From NCBI RefSeq assembly GCF_000016985.1, contig NC_009633.1:3019539-3083538 (forward strand): DNA of 64,000 nt, in the 5' to 3' direction. The notes under the pieces were generated by a model. The model saw only the letters and a program-made list of their open reading frames with translations, had not been told where the DNA came from and ran no database searches. Of the stretch, positions 50,052 through 59,600 are shown one piece after another. The stretch comes from Alkaliphilus metalliredigens QYMF (GTDB lineage Bacteria; Bacillota; Clostridia; Peptostreptococcales; Natronincolaceae). The stretch's first letter is position 1; the number at the start of each line of letters is the position of its first letter. The position numbers and the translations under genes are program-made.

Positions 50052-51350
50052 CTATTCAACTTTTCTTACAACAATTCTTCTGCCCTCTACCTGAACGACT
50101 CTAATCATAGATCCTGACTCGATAAAGCCACCTTCAGATACAACATCCAATCGCTCTCCTTCAACTTCAACAGTTCCCGAGGGTCTCAGATAAGAGATTG
50201 CCACGCCTTCTTTTCCTACTAAAGCGTCACTTCCCTGCTTAAATGAGGTATATCCCGCTTCTTTTGTCAAGGCCGTCCTGAGAACAATGCGATCGAAATG
50301 CTTGCTTCGAGGTGCATATTTCAGTATAAAAACAATGGCAACAATGGTTAAGACAAAGGCTATGGTTAGGGAGACTGCTGCGCTGGTCACACTATTGGCC
50401 GCTAGGACAATACTTGTAATCACAGCTATAAGTCCTCCTATCCCCGGAAATCCGAAGCCCGGTGCAAATGCTTCAATGCTTAACAGGGCAATTCCAGTCA
50501 TAAAAATAATAATGACACCTAATCCGGCATTTCCTGCTAAAATACTTCCACCAAAGTAAGTTGCAAAGGCAATAAAACTGACAGTTCCACCTAGGCCAAA
50601 CCCAGGGGTAAGTACCTCCGTTGCTAATCCCACAAATCCTAATGTTAATAAAATAGGTGTGACGACAGAGCTAGTCGCTAGCTGTGCAGTCCTAACTCTA
50701 GCTGACATAGGTGTATTGATTATTTGTGTGTACTCTACATTTAAGCCTTCTAATACTGCTAGGGTATCTGCTGCCACTAAATCAGCAAGCCCAAGCTTCA
50801 ATGCTTCTTGATTTGTTAGATTCAGTAACCTTCCTGATTCGATGACGTTTTCAATCGCAATGCTTTCATCTGCCATGGCCGCCACCAGTTGATCATCTCT
50901 TCCTTTTTGCTGGGCAACTGTTCTTAGCTCGCTGACCCAGTAGGACAGACTCTTTTCCGTATTGGGAATTGGCTCAGCAGATCCAATTGTACTTCCCTGT
51001 GCCATGGCCACTTGATCAGCTGATATTGTCAATAGGACACCTGCTGATTCCGCCTTTGTATTGACAAAAGAAATTGTTGGTACAGAGCTGTTACGGATAT
51101 AATAGCTCATTCTTTCAGCAGAATCAACTCTCCCCCCGTATGTGTCGATTTCAAAAACAACCGCCACCGTATTGGGATCTTGCTCTGCAACTTTTAGGTT
51201 ATCCAGCATATATTGATACACAGCAGGACCGATCTCTCCATGGATAGGGATCACATAGACTATTTTTTCCTGGGGAGCTGCTGTTGTATGCATGATCAGT
51301 CCCGCAAAAATAAGCAGTATCGCAATTAAGAACCTTTCTCTTTTCCTCAT
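50052..51350 (-). CDS. NfeD-family membrane serine protease (YqeZ-like)
   Basis: 432 residues from the ATG at 51350 with a GGGGGTGG site. A signal peptide, then a ClpP-like serine protease domain (residues about 30-230, catalytic Ser in NTKAESAGVLLT and a later Lys), four or five membrane segments, and a C-terminal NfeD OB-fold domain (VGKEGVAISYLRPSGTVEVEG). NfeD proteins partner flotillins and are usually encoded next to them. It precedes floA by 12 bases. Confidence 0.9.
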   Translation of the reverse strand: MRKRERFLIAILLIFAGLIMHTTAAPQEKIVYVIPIHGEIGPAVYQYMLDNLKVAEQDPNTVAVVFEIDTYGGRVDSAERMSYYIRNSSVPTISFVNTKAESAGVLLTISADQVAMAQGSTIGSAEPIPNTEKSLSYWVSELRTVAQQKGRDDQLVAAMADESIAIENVIESGRLLNLTNQEALKLGLADLVAADTLAVLEGLNVEYTQIINTPMSARVRTAQLATSSVVTPILLTLGFVGLATEVLTPGFGLGGTVSFIAFATYFGGSILAGNAGLGVIIIFMTGIALLSIEAFAPGFGFPGIGGLIAVITSIVLAANSVTSAAVSLTIAFVLTIVAIVFILKYAPRSKHFDRIVLRTALTKEAGYTSFKQGSDALVGKEGVAISYLRPSGTVEVEGERLDVVSEGGFIESGSMIRVVQVEGRRIVVRKVE

Positions 51351-51527
51351 ATTACCACCCCCTTTCAAATATTATAACATATTCCCCATGGTAGAGATAT
51401 GCTCTATACTTAATATATTCCCCCTTTTTAAAATTTAAACCCCATTAAATGAAATGAAGTTAAATTCAACGGAAGTTTTGGCCCTCACTGAATCCTAGCA
51501 CAGGGAATTTCAAGGATGTATCACATC

Positions 51528-51578
51528 AAAAACCCAAGTACTCCAGCATTACAAAGATGCCTAAGTCATTGGGTTACA
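51528..51578 (-). terminator. Hairpin after the EEP hydrolase gene
   Basis: Arms aacccaa ... ttgggtt with an inner act/agt pairing; a T-run follows on the minus strand. It ends the transcript whose stop is 51632 and lies well upstream of the NfeD gene. Confidence 0.55.
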
Positions 51579-51631
51579 TATTTTTTAGAATTTAAGTGTT
51601 TTTCAACAGTATACAAAATGATATTGTACCT

Positions 51632-52771
51632 TCAAGGTAGTACCACCTTCGTGGTAACTGGATAGTGATCTGATGCTCTACTTTTAATAACCCGATAGGT
51701 TAGTATTTCCATTTGTTGGTCAACAAAGATATAGTCAATTCTTCCCGACAAAACCGGTAGGTCAAATGTAGGTGTATCATTATACCCCATTCTTTTTCCA
51801 ACGTCCAGCAAGCCCCTAGAAAGCTTTTGGATCTCTTGGCTATGGGGTCTTGCATTAAAATCCCCTACTAAAATAACTGGATTTTGAGCCATGTCTATTT
51901 GTTGCTCAATGACTTTCACTTGACCCATTCGTTCCTTTTGATTCAATCCCAGATGTGTAACGAAAAAATCTACTAATTGCCCCTCGACATCAATTGTTGT
52001 CTTTAGTAATCCCCTTGACTCCCTGCCGCTGGGGATCATTACATTTTCATAGTCTTCAATTGGATGTACACTTAAAACTGCATTGCCATACTTAGCGCCG
52101 ACAATATTTAAATTGGGTCCATAGGCATAATTCATCCCCAGCTCTTCACTTAGGTACTTAATTTGATCCTGAAATTTTGTACGAATAAAATGTTGGTCCA
52201 CTTCCTGTAGTCCAATAACCTCTGCTCTGCTTTCCTTAATCACTTCTGCAATTTGATCTAAGCTGTATCTCCCAAATAGATCTCTTCCTATGTGAATATT
52301 ATAGGACATGATTCTCAATCGCTTTTCCCTCTCATCATCTAGTGAATTCATTGAAATGGCTTCCCTACTTTCTGCCTCTTTGCCTTCCATTTTTACTATT
52401 TCCGTAAATGGAATTTCCGATACCTTCATATCAATTTGTTGTTCTCTTCTAGGTTGAATACGAAGGGTATGGAATTGCTTAAGTGGTGCCATTGATTTTG
52501 TTATATAAAAAAAATGACCTTCAGTGCCATCTTTTTTCGCTTTTTTAACTGGATGATCTAGTAAAAGATATTGAATTAATTGTTCCCCTTCATCAAATGC
52601 CTCAATGATGATCTTTGAAGTGTTTTTAGAAGCGACGACTTCTAGATACTCTGTGCTCCCGTCCTTTATATAATGAGTTAATTGTATGTTTTCCTGTGAT
52701 AGTACTTGAATCGTAAAAAGGAATGTAATCATAAATACGATAATTATTGCTATTTTTTTGATTTTGCCCAT
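51632..52771 (-). CDS. Exported endonuclease/exonuclease/phosphatase-fold protein
   Basis: 379 residues. An N-terminal signal peptide or anchor (residues 5-25) and an N-terminal region of about 120 residues precede the EEP domain. The domain shows MSYNIHIG, IGLQEVD (catalytic Glu), LVGDFNARP (Asp and Asn), DYIFVDQQ and SDHYPV (His). It could hydrolyse nucleic acid, phospholipid or a phosphate ester outside the cell; the substrate is unknown. ATG follows AAGGAG. Confidence 0.85.
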   Translation of the reverse strand: MGKIKKIAIIIVFMITFLFTIQVLSQENIQLTHYIKDGSTEYLEVVASKNTSKIIIEAFDEGEQLIQYLLLDHPVKKAKKDGTEGHFFYITKSMAPLKQFHTLRIQPRREQQIDMKVSEIPFTEIVKMEGKEAESREAISMNSLDDEREKRLRIMSYNIHIGRDLFGRYSLDQIAEVIKESRAEVIGLQEVDQHFIRTKFQDQIKYLSEELGMNYAYGPNLNIVGAKYGNAVLSVHPIEDYENVMIPSGRESRGLLKTTIDVEGQLVDFFVTHLGLNQKERMGQVKVIEQQIDMAQNPVILVGDFNARPHSQEIQKLSRGLLDVGKRMGYNDTPTFDLPVLSGRIDYIFVDQQMEILTYRVIKSRASDHYPVTTKVVLP

Positions 52772-52818
52772 GATGTCACACTCCTTTGATTCACTGGTAT
52801 AATTTTCTGATAATTACA

Positions 52819-52906
52819 TTATATCATAGGAGTCTCTGTCAATTATATTGGTATTTTTATGTATATATTTCCTCTGACGCTATTGTATGGACTCATGAAA
52901 ATGACC
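52819..52906. repeat. Left 88-bp direct repeat flanking the IS1634-like element
   Basis: Identical in sequence and length to 55010-55097. It immediately abuts the inverted repeat at 52907. Read as a target-site duplication. Confidence 0.9.
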
Positions 52907-52932
52907 CCTGACTTCGGAACATCATTCATAAT

Positions 52933-52981
52933 AAAAAGTGCTGAAGCCATCTGTTTACAGAGGTTTCAGTACTTTTTATTT
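52933..52981 (-). terminator. Terminator at the IS left end
   Basis: Hairpin aaaaagtgctgaa ... ttcagtacttttt with a few mismatches, 15 bases past the transposase stop; it follows the coding strand of the transposase. Confidence 0.6.
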
Positions 52982-52995
52982 TTGTTTTGCACTCA

Positions 52996-54855
52996 CTACA
53001 TCTTTTTAATTATATTGGAGATTTCATTACTCAGTAGAACATTCTTTTCAATTTTAAATATGTCTTGGTTTATTTTGCTCTTAAATAATTTGTCTGAGAT
53101 CATATATAATTTGTCTACTTTGTAATCAATCTCATCTATAACAAACCCTTCTAGACCATTGATTATTTCATGGGTAGATATTTCAACGTTTTTCTCTTCT
53201 AATTTATACTCTAATACTCTCTGGATGACTAAGGCCAAATAACAAATTAAAAAATGTGACCGGATTCTTCGTTCTTTAAAGTGATACACAGGTCTTGCTT
53301 TTAAATTTGTTTTTAATATTCTGAAGGACTCTTCAATTTTATACAGGGATTTATAAGCCACCATTATATCTGCTGGATTCATCTCTACTTTATTGGTAAC
53401 GATGTAAAAATATCCGAAATTCTCTTGTTCTTGTTTAATTTTTTCTTCATCGATCTCAATGTTTATTTTCTCTTTAGGATTATCAACAGCTTTGTAATAC
53501 TTGCTTTTAGATTTAGTTGTTGAATTAATTGTAAAATCTTTTATATTTTTTTTCGCTCTTTCAAGCATTTTATCTTGTTTAAACATCTCCCGTTCTTTGT
53601 AGACATCTGAATATTTTTTTATGATTAATTCATCATAGGTTTCATCATTGTGACTCACTTTTCTTTTACTGGTGATATAGCCGCTTTTATATTTAGCCTC
53701 GGCTTTAGAAGTGATGTTCCAAGATGAATTGAATTTCTTCTCTTTTAGATCTTTAGGCACTGCACTGCCCTTAGAACCTACAATGTAGTTAAGCCCTTTG
53801 CCACGGATCATTTCTAAGTTAGCCCTTGAATTTAAGCCTCTGTCAGCAACGATAATAATTTCTTTTATGGTGTAATTATTTAATATATCGTCAATGACCT
53901 CTTCCATGGTATGTAATTCATGTTTGTTGCCTTTGAAAAGCCTATAGGAAATAGGGATGCCATTTGTGTCTATTAATAAACCCATAACCACTTGTGTTTC
54001 ATTTCTTTTATTATCCTTACTCATGCCTCTTTCTCTAAAACCGTCTTCATCAAAAGACTCAAAGTAATAGGTTGTGCAGTCATAAAAGGCTAAAGATATA
54101 TTTCTTTCTGGAACAATCTTTTCCATATGTTTATTGAGATGTTTGAAAAGTTTGTTTTCATTCATTTCAAAATTACTATCATAAGACGTTATTAGTTCTT
54201 CTAATTCGTGAGAGGTATTGTTTATGTTAGTTTCTAATATTTTTTTAGCCTCTGAATCAACGGTATCTAAGAGAATCTCCATATCGTTTATGACTTGAAT
54301 GCCATCTTGTAACGCTTTAGATTTATGTTTATTAAATCCAGAAAAAACATCCAAAGAGGAATAAATATTATCGTTATTTACAAAATTAAAATCATACAGG
54401 AAATCATCCTTTCTAGTAGCTACTTCAAGCTTACTAGAAGGATTGAATAATCTACCAAGTACTTGATAGAACATCATATCGCTAAAAGAATAATCAAGTT
54501 TAGAGTCTTTGACCATCTTAGAAAAGAAACTTTGTAATTTCAATTGGTTAAAGATTTCTAAGTATGGTAGATAGCCAATATTTTTATGCTTAAGAGAAAG
54601 CTTATCTTTTGACATGGATACAATAAAATCTTCAAAGTTTTCAAATCCTCGAGAAGCTTCATCTAGTCTAATCATTTCTTTTAGCTCAGCTTCAGCTTGC
54701 ACAAGAGCTTTCTTACCTGATTTAGAATCCAAATCATGAGTACCAAAACCTTTAATCTGAATTTTTTTTGATTTCTTAGTTTCAGGATCTCTAATCCCCT
54801 TAGCAATTGATATGAAATACTTACCATTTGGTCTTTTAGATTTACTAATATACAT
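52996..54855 (-). CDS. IS1634-family transposase
   Basis: 619 residues from the ATG at 54855 (7 bases after GGAGGG), beginning MYISKSKRPNGKYFISIAKG. DDE-type (IS4 superfamily): first Asp in AFYDCTTYYFES, second in IVADRGLNSRANLEMI, and the C-terminal block YKIEESFRILKTNLKARPVYH with the Glu. The gene looks intact, and both ends and flanking repeats are perfect, so the insertion may be recent. Confidence 0.92.
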   Translation of the reverse strand: MYISKSKRPNGKYFISIAKGIRDPETKKSKKIQIKGFGTHDLDSKSGKKALVQAEAELKEMIRLDEASRGFENFEDFIVSMSKDKLSLKHKNIGYLPYLEIFNQLKLQSFFSKMVKDSKLDYSFSDMMFYQVLGRLFNPSSKLEVATRKDDFLYDFNFVNNDNIYSSLDVFSGFNKHKSKALQDGIQVINDMEILLDTVDSEAKKILETNINNTSHELEELITSYDSNFEMNENKLFKHLNKHMEKIVPERNISLAFYDCTTYYFESFDEDGFRERGMSKDNKRNETQVVMGLLIDTNGIPISYRLFKGNKHELHTMEEVIDDILNNYTIKEIIIVADRGLNSRANLEMIRGKGLNYIVGSKGSAVPKDLKEKKFNSSWNITSKAEAKYKSGYITSKRKVSHNDETYDELIIKKYSDVYKEREMFKQDKMLERAKKNIKDFTINSTTKSKSKYYKAVDNPKEKINIEIDEEKIKQEQENFGYFYIVTNKVEMNPADIMVAYKSLYKIEESFRILKTNLKARPVYHFKERRIRSHFLICYLALVIQRVLEYKLEEKNVEISTHEIINGLEGFVIDEIDYKVDKLYMISDKLFKSKINQDIFKIEKNVLLSNEISNIIKKM

Positions 54856-55009
54856 GCACAATCCCTCCATAAAATCCCTCTAACTACATTATACATCATA
54901 TTATTCACCACGACAAGTCGTGGGCGTAAATAAACAAAAAAATAATGAGAAATGTTCAAATTTAAACATTTACTCATCATTTGTTCTGAATTTATGTTCT
55001 GAAGTCAGG

Positions 55010-55097
55010 TTATATCATAGGAGTCTCTGTCAATTATATTGGTATTTTTATGTATATATTTCCTCTGACGCTATTGTATGGACTCATGAAAATGACC
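55010..55097. repeat. Right 88-bp direct repeat flanking the IS1634-like element
   Basis: Same sequence as 52819-52906, without mismatch in my reading. The following bases complete the yqeY terminator. Confidence 0.9.
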
Positions 55098-55125
55098 CAG
55101 GAGATATATCTCCTGGGTCATTTTC
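55092..55125. terminator. Terminator of yqeY (palindrome)
   Basis: A 30-bp perfect palindrome centred on GATATATC (about 55103-55114; arm atgacccaggagata) with flanking A and T runs, immediately after the yqeY stop at 55127. The IS insertion point lies within its left arm. Confidence 0.85.
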
Positions 55126-55126
55126 T

Positions 55127-55582
55127 TTATGATTGTAATCGTTCTCTAACGATTTGATTAACTATTTTTCCATCAGCCTTGCCTTTTAGCTTTGGCATGA
55201 CGGCTGCCATTATTTTACCCATTTCTTTTATGGATGCTGCTCCTACTTCAGAAATTGTTTCATCTACAACCTGAGCCACTTCTTCTGGCGTTAGTTGTTC
55301 TGGTAAGTAGCTCATAATGACTTCTAATTCTTGTTGAACTTCTTCAACTAAGTCTTGTCGATTGCCTTTACGGAATTCTACCGCAGCATCACGACGTTGC
55401 TTAGCTTGTTTTGATAAAATCTCAATGATGTCTTCGTCGTTCAACTCAATTCTTTGATCCACTTCTACTTGTTTAATATCAGAACGAATCATCGTAATGA
55501 CACTTTTTCGAAGTGTATCTTTATTTTTCATAGCTTCTTTTAAGTCGTTAGCTAACTGTGCTTTGAGGGACATATTTTTCAC
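55127..55582 (-). CDS. yqeY: GatB/YqeY domain protein
   Basis: 151 residues of the YqeY family: SLKAQLANDLKEAMKNKDTLR opens a helical domain, and the C-terminal tail domain resembles the tRNA-contacting end of GatB (MGKIMAAVMPKLKGKADGK). Its role is uncertain but probably linked to tRNA or translation. It follows rpsU by 37 bases, the conserved order. ATG after GAGGTG. Confidence 0.93.
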   Translation of the reverse strand: MKNMSLKAQLANDLKEAMKNKDTLRKSVITMIRSDIKQVEVDQRIELNDEDIIEILSKQAKQRRDAAVEFRKGNRQDLVEEVQQELEVIMSYLPEQLTPEEVAQVVDETISEVGAASIKEMGKIMAAVMPKLKGKADGKIVNQIVRERLQS

Positions 55583-55619
55583 CTCGTCTTCATTTCTTAA
55601 TTAATCACTTGAAAATCAC

Positions 55620-55793
55620 TTAGAATTTTTTCTTACGAGCAGCCTCAGCTTTCTTCTTACGCTTTACACTTGGCTTCTCATAATGCTCTCTTTTTCTCAC
55701 TTCAGCCATTACTCCTGACTTGGCGCATTGCTTCTTGAATCTACGAAGCGCATTATCTAGAGATTCATTATCTTTAATTTTGATTTCTGACAT
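55620..55793 (-). CDS. rpsU: 30S ribosomal protein S21
   Basis: 57 residues from the ATG at 55793, 7 bases after GGAGGGAG (the open frame starts at 55820 without a ribosome site). [19 protein letters not shown] and a C-terminal basic tail rich in Lys/Arg are S21 hallmarks. It is a small component of the 30S platform. Order hinT-rpsU-yqeY is typical of Firmicutes. Confidence 0.96.
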   Translation of the reverse strand: MSEIKIKDNESLDNALRRFKKQCAKSGVMAEVRKREHYEKPSVKRKKKAEAARKKKF

Positions 55794-55925
55794 TTTACTT
55801 CTCCCTCCCTCCGCTAGCACCCCCCGCTGTGCTTAAACTATAGCAACAGACGGCTATATTGCAAGTGGGATTATTCCAATACTTTGTTATTATACATTAA
55901 AAACAAAAGATGTGCAATGAAAATT

Positions 55926-56270
55926 TTAGCCTGGAGGCCATACCATCCTTCTTCCACCCATTAGATGAAAATGAATATGTCCAACAGTTTGTCCTCCATT
56001 TGTGCCACAATTGTTTACAACACGGAAGCCTTCTTCCTCTAGTTCAAACTCCCTTGCCAAGTGTTGAATGGCCACAAATATTTTAGGCATCAGCACTTCA
56101 TTGTCCTCTTGGGTTAAGTGCGCAAAAGAAGGGATGTGTTTTTTAGGAATCACAAGCAAATGAACCGGCGCTTCAGGATTAATATCCTTAAATGCCATGA
56201 CATCTTCATTCTCATAAATGATTGTTGCGGGAATTTCTTGGTCGACAATTTTACAAAATAGACACTCCAA
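55926..56270 (-). CDS. hinT: HIT-family (HinT-like) hydrolase
   Basis: 114 residues. The histidine triad reads GHIHFHLMGG near residue 97-106 (H-x-H-x-H). The N terminus CLFCKIVDQE supplies a Cys pair found in this family. HinT hydrolyses AMP-lysine and adenosine phosphoramidates. The start is TTG, 7 bases after AAGGAGGTG. Confidence 0.94.
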   Translation of the reverse strand: MECLFCKIVDQEIPATIIYENEDVMAFKDINPEAPVHLLVIPKKHIPSFAHLTQEDNEVLMPKIFVAIQHLAREFELEEEGFRVVNNCGTNGGQTVGHIHFHLMGGRRMVWPPG

Positions 56271-56376
56271 CTCTATCCACCTCCTTACCCAATACTATTC
56301 TTCTTTTATTCAACAAAAACCAGGGAATTCCTTTTTTTAATGCAATAATCTTTCCATAGAGAGCATCTATCCATTA

Positions 56377-57678
56377 TTAGAGAAGATGGCCTAATAAACC
56401 GGAATCCATAATCTTGTCTATTTGGACATCTTGGAGCATTCCCTCTTTTCCCTGTTTTGATGCAAGTAAAACCTTCAGGTGATTGGTTGTGAAACCTTCT
56501 AATAGATTTTGATCCTGGCCAGATTGCCCTTCTAATAGGACTTCCATCCTTTGGTCAATGAATTGTAGTTGATATTCCTTTTTCAGTCTATCACCTAGTT
56601 CAATGAGCTTTTCACTACGTTCATGTTTTGTAATGCCATCGATTTGGTCATCAAATTGAGCCGCTGGTGTTCCCTCCCGTGGGGAATATTTAAAGACATG
56701 AATTTCACTAAAGGCCATCTCTTCTACAAAATCATAGCTGGTTTGAAAGTCCACATCGGTTTCCCCAGGAAAGCCCACAATAATATCAGTGGTCAGTGCA
56801 ACTAATGGATAATAATGTCGAATCCGTTTCACTGTCTCGCGATACATTTGGCTTGTATATTTTCGATTCATTTTTTTTAGTGTTTTGTCGCTACCACTTT
56901 GCAATGAAAGGTGGAAGTGATCACAAATTTTTTCAAGCTTTGAAAGGGCACTTAAAAACGCATCAGAAAACAAAGTTGGCTCTAGAGAGCTTAACCGTAT
57001 TCTTTCAAGTCCCTCAATGGCATTGACTCGCTTTAATACGTCTAAGAGGCCCTCATGGTCTCCTAAATCCTTTCCATAGGAAGCCACATGAATCCCTGTC
57101 AACACCACTTCTTTAAAGCCATTATTCACTAAGGTTTGGACTTCCTGTATGATCTCTATTTTTCCCCTGCTACGGATGGGTCCTCTGGCATAGGGAATGA
57201 TACAATAGGCACAATATTGATTGCAACCCTCTTGGATCTTCAAAAATGCCCGTGTCTTTCCATGCATTTCTTGAACAGTCATTTCCTCGAACTTTTTAAT
57301 TTTCATAATATCATCCACGACATTCACCTTACTATCAGCTGAACAACCTTCAACAATTTCAACAATCTTGTTTCTCTCATTAGTACCAATGACAATGTTA
57401 ACACCTTCAATATCCAAAACTTTCTCAGGAGCTGTCTGGGCATAGCAACCCACAACCACAATGATCCCATCAGGATTGTTTCGTTTTGCCCGTCGAATAA
57501 ATTGTCTGGATTTCTTATCACCTACATTGGTAACGGTACAGGTGTTGATCACATATACATCTGCAATCTCTGTATCTTTCACCAAGTGATATCCTGATCC
57601 CTCAAATAGCTCAGTCATCGCTTGGGTTTCATATTGATTGACTTTACAGCCTAGTGTATGGAATGCAACTCTTTTCAA
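56377..57678 (-). CDS. mtaB: tRNA t6A37 methylthiotransferase MtaB
   Basis: 433 residues of the radical-SAM methylthiotransferases. An N-terminal UPF0004 domain has three Cys for an auxiliary Fe-S cluster (GCKVNQYE, INTCTVTN, VVGCYAQT). The radical-SAM domain has CNQYCAYCIIPYARGPIRSR, and a C-terminal TRAM domain follows. MtaB converts t6A37 to ms2t6A in tRNAs reading ANN codons. TTG start follows AGGAGGGG and adjoins the rsmE stop. Confidence 0.95.
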   Translation of the reverse strand: MKRVAFHTLGCKVNQYETQAMTELFEGSGYHLVKDTEIADVYVINTCTVTNVGDKKSRQFIRRAKRNNPDGIIVVVGCYAQTAPEKVLDIEGVNIVIGTNERNKIVEIVEGCSADSKVNVVDDIMKIKKFEEMTVQEMHGKTRAFLKIQEGCNQYCAYCIIPYARGPIRSRGKIEIIQEVQTLVNNGFKEVVLTGIHVASYGKDLGDHEGLLDVLKRVNAIEGLERIRLSSLEPTLFSDAFLSALSKLEKICDHFHLSLQSGSDKTLKKMNRKYTSQMYRETVKRIRHYYPLVALTTDIIVGFPGETDVDFQTSYDFVEEMAFSEIHVFKYSPREGTPAAQFDDQIDGITKHERSEKLIELGDRLKKEYQLQFIDQRMEVLLEGQSGQDQNLLEGFTTNHLKVLLASKQGKEGMLQDVQIDKIMDSGLLGHLL

Positions 57679-58443
57679 CTATGCCCCTCCTAAATCTCCC
57701 AACTCATACATTAACATGCTGAGCACAGCAAAACCTGCTGTTTCTGTTCTTAATATTCTCGGTCCTAATGTAATTGATCGGACATCATGTGAGAGTGCTT
57801 TTTCAATTTCTTTTCCAGTAAAGCCGCCCTCTGGTCCGATCCAAATCCCAATGGATTTGACCTCCGTGATTTCAACAAGAGATGCGATCAATGCCTTCAG
57901 CCCCATGGTCTTCTCTTTTTCATAGGCCAAAACATTCAAGTCATTTTCGTTACAAGCTTCCAATGCTTTGGTATATGTCATGGGGATATGTATCCGTGGA
58001 ATTTTTCCTCTTTTGGATTGCTTTGAAGCTTCATCAGCAATTTTTTGCCATCTTTCAACTTTTTTTTCTCTATCTTTTTCATTGTTAAATTGTACAATAG
58101 TTCGGTCAGTCATCACAGGAATGATATCACTGATCCCCATTTCAGTAGTCTTCTGTATAATAAGCTCCATCTTCGTTGCTTTTGGAATTCCTTGATACAG
58201 TCGAACTTGAATTGGTGGTTCAGTAAAAATATTTTCTTGCTTTTCAATTGACAAGGTGACTTGCTCCTTACTGATTTCATCAATCCGTCCAATGTACTCT
58301 AAGGCTTGCCCATCACATACTTCAACGAGATCTCCCACCACCAGGCGCAATACTTTTCCAATATGTTTCACATCATCACCTACAATGCTGATGGTCCTAG
58401 CCTGTTGATTGACTTGTGAGGGCACAACAAAAAACCTATTCAT
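57679..58443 (-). CDS. rsmE: 16S rRNA m3U1498 methyltransferase RsmE
   Basis: 254 residues of the SPOUT (trefoil-knot) class. An N-terminal PUA-like domain and a C-terminal knot have IWIGPEGGFTGKEIE and LGPRILRTETAGFA. It adds N3-methyl to U1498 in 16S rRNA. It overlaps the 3' end of prmA by 8 bases and is followed without gap by mtaB. Confidence 0.96.
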   Translation of the reverse strand: MNRFFVVPSQVNQQARTISIVGDDVKHIGKVLRLVVGDLVEVCDGQALEYIGRIDEISKEQVTLSIEKQENIFTEPPIQVRLYQGIPKATKMELIIQKTTEMGISDIIPVMTDRTIVQFNNEKDREKKVERWQKIADEASKQSKRGKIPRIHIPMTYTKALEACNENDLNVLAYEKEKTMGLKALIASLVEITEVKSIGIWIGPEGGFTGKEIEKALSHDVRSITLGPRILRTETAGFAVLSMLMYELGDLGGA

Positions 58444-59389
58444 CTACCCCACCCTTTAATTTAGAGATAATGACTGCCCATTCTCCCATTGTTTCTACCT
58501 TAACTATTTCTAAGTTATTAGCAATAAGTTGTGCCTTAACGACTTCAACTTTATCTAAAATAATTCCAGATGCAATAAAAATTCCTTCTTTTTTCAGGAA
58601 GTTTTTTACATCCTTGCTTAGTAGGATAATGATGTCTGCAATAATATTGGCTACAATCACATCAGCCCGACTGGTAACCACATCCATTAAATTACCATGT
58701 CTCACTTCAACAATATCAGACACATCATTTGCATCCACATTTTCCTGGGTTACCCTGATAGCTGTCCCATCTAAATCAACAGCAATGACTTTTTCAGCCC
58801 CTAGCTTTGCTGCCACAATGGATAAGATGCCGCTTCCACAACCAATATCGAAAACCGTATACTTAGCTCCTACGATTTTTTCTAGCTCTTGGGCACACAT
58901 CATTGTGGTTTCATGAGTTCCAGTTCCAAAGGCCATACCAGGGTCCATCTCAATGATCATTTCCCCTTCTTTTCTTTCATATTCCTCCCAGGTGGGCTTC
59001 ACAACAATATTCTTGCCAATATGGGTTGGTTTATAGTACTTTTTCCAAGAGTGACTCCAGTCCTCTTCATTCACTTCAAGGGTTGTCACCTCTCCTAACC
59101 CAATGTTCAATCCATATTTAGGCAGTAATGCAACTGATTGACGAATCAACTCCAACTTATAGGCCAAATCTGCTGCCTCTGGTAAGTATCCCTTGACCAA
59201 TGCACCTTCAAGCTCTCTGTCCAATAGGGCTTCGTCTACATAGTCCCAGGCTTCGTTACTTTGTTCCAGTAAGCTAAAATCGTTCTCATCCTCAATGGAC
59301 ACCCCTGCTACACCACCATCGTAGAGAATATTGGCAACGGCTTCAACTGCTTCTGAAGTTGTTTTGATTGATACTTCAATCCATTTCAC
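58436..59389 (-). CDS. prmA: Ribosomal protein L11 methyltransferase
   Basis: 317 residues. A small N-terminal domain that recognises L11 is followed by a class I methyltransferase with FDIGCGSGILSI (residues 180-191) and NPP-like VVANIIADIII. PrmA trimethylates the N terminus and lysines of L11. The start is GTG, 7 bases after AGGAGTG. It heads the prmA-rsmE-mtaB unit after dnaJ. Confidence 0.95.
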   Translation of the reverse strand: MKWIEVSIKTTSEAVEAVANILYDGGVAGVSIEDENDFSLLEQSNEAWDYVDEALLDRELEGALVKGYLPEAADLAYKLELIRQSVALLPKYGLNIGLGEVTTLEVNEEDWSHSWKKYYKPTHIGKNIVVKPTWEEYERKEGEMIIEMDPGMAFGTGTHETTMMCAQELEKIVGAKYTVFDIGCGSGILSIVAAKLGAEKVIAVDLDGTAIRVTQENVDANDVSDIVEVRHGNLMDVVTSRADVIVANIIADIIILLSKDVKNFLKKEGIFIASGIILDKVEVVKAQLIANNLEIVKVETMGEWAVIISKLKGGVDE

Positions 59390-59474
59390 TCTATCACACT
59401 CCTAAATAATATCCGAAGAATACATCTTCGGTTTATTGATACGACGCCCTCTTCATTGAATCTTATTTTATCCT

Positions 59475-59504
59475 ATTATACCCTATCCATAATAAATATA
59501 CCAA
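59475..59504 (-). promoter_or_regulatory. Possible promoter of the prmA-rsmE-mtaB unit
   Basis: Minus-strand TTGGTA (59504-59499), 18-base spacer, TATAAT (59480-59475). It lies between the dnaJ terminator and prmA, so the downstream genes can be transcribed on their own. Confidence 0.5.
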
Positions 59505-59571
59505 TACCACAAGCTCAAGAATATAGAAATTCCATTAAGATTTTCATTATGCTAACCCACATCACATAAAG

Positions 59572-59600
59572 AAAATCACTCTAGCTAGTAGAGTGATTTT
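59572..59600 (-). terminator. Terminator at the dnaJ stop
   Basis: Eleven-bp arms aaaatcactct and agagtgatttt with a short loop. The right arm includes the stop codon of dnaJ, so termination occurs at its very end. Confidence 0.8.

Larger units (their letters stand above)
52907..55009 (-). mobile_element. IS1634-like insertion sequence with a very long target duplication
   Basis: 2,103 bp with inverted ends CCTGACTTCRGAACAT (left 52907-52922; right the inverse complement at 54994-55009) and one transposase gene. Flanked by exact 88-bp direct repeats. IS1634-family elements are known for long, variable direct repeats. It inserted in the stem of the yqeY terminator, but the duplication restores a complete terminator on the right side. 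Confidence 0.92.

Noticed and set aside
54681-54980. Minus-strand ORF of 99 codons upstream of the IS1634-like transposase
   Set aside because: Out of frame with and overlapping the transposase 5' end; the transposase frame has the ribosome site and conserved start.
58416-58916. Plus-strand ORF of 166 codons
   Set aside because: Antisense to prmA, which is clearly coding.
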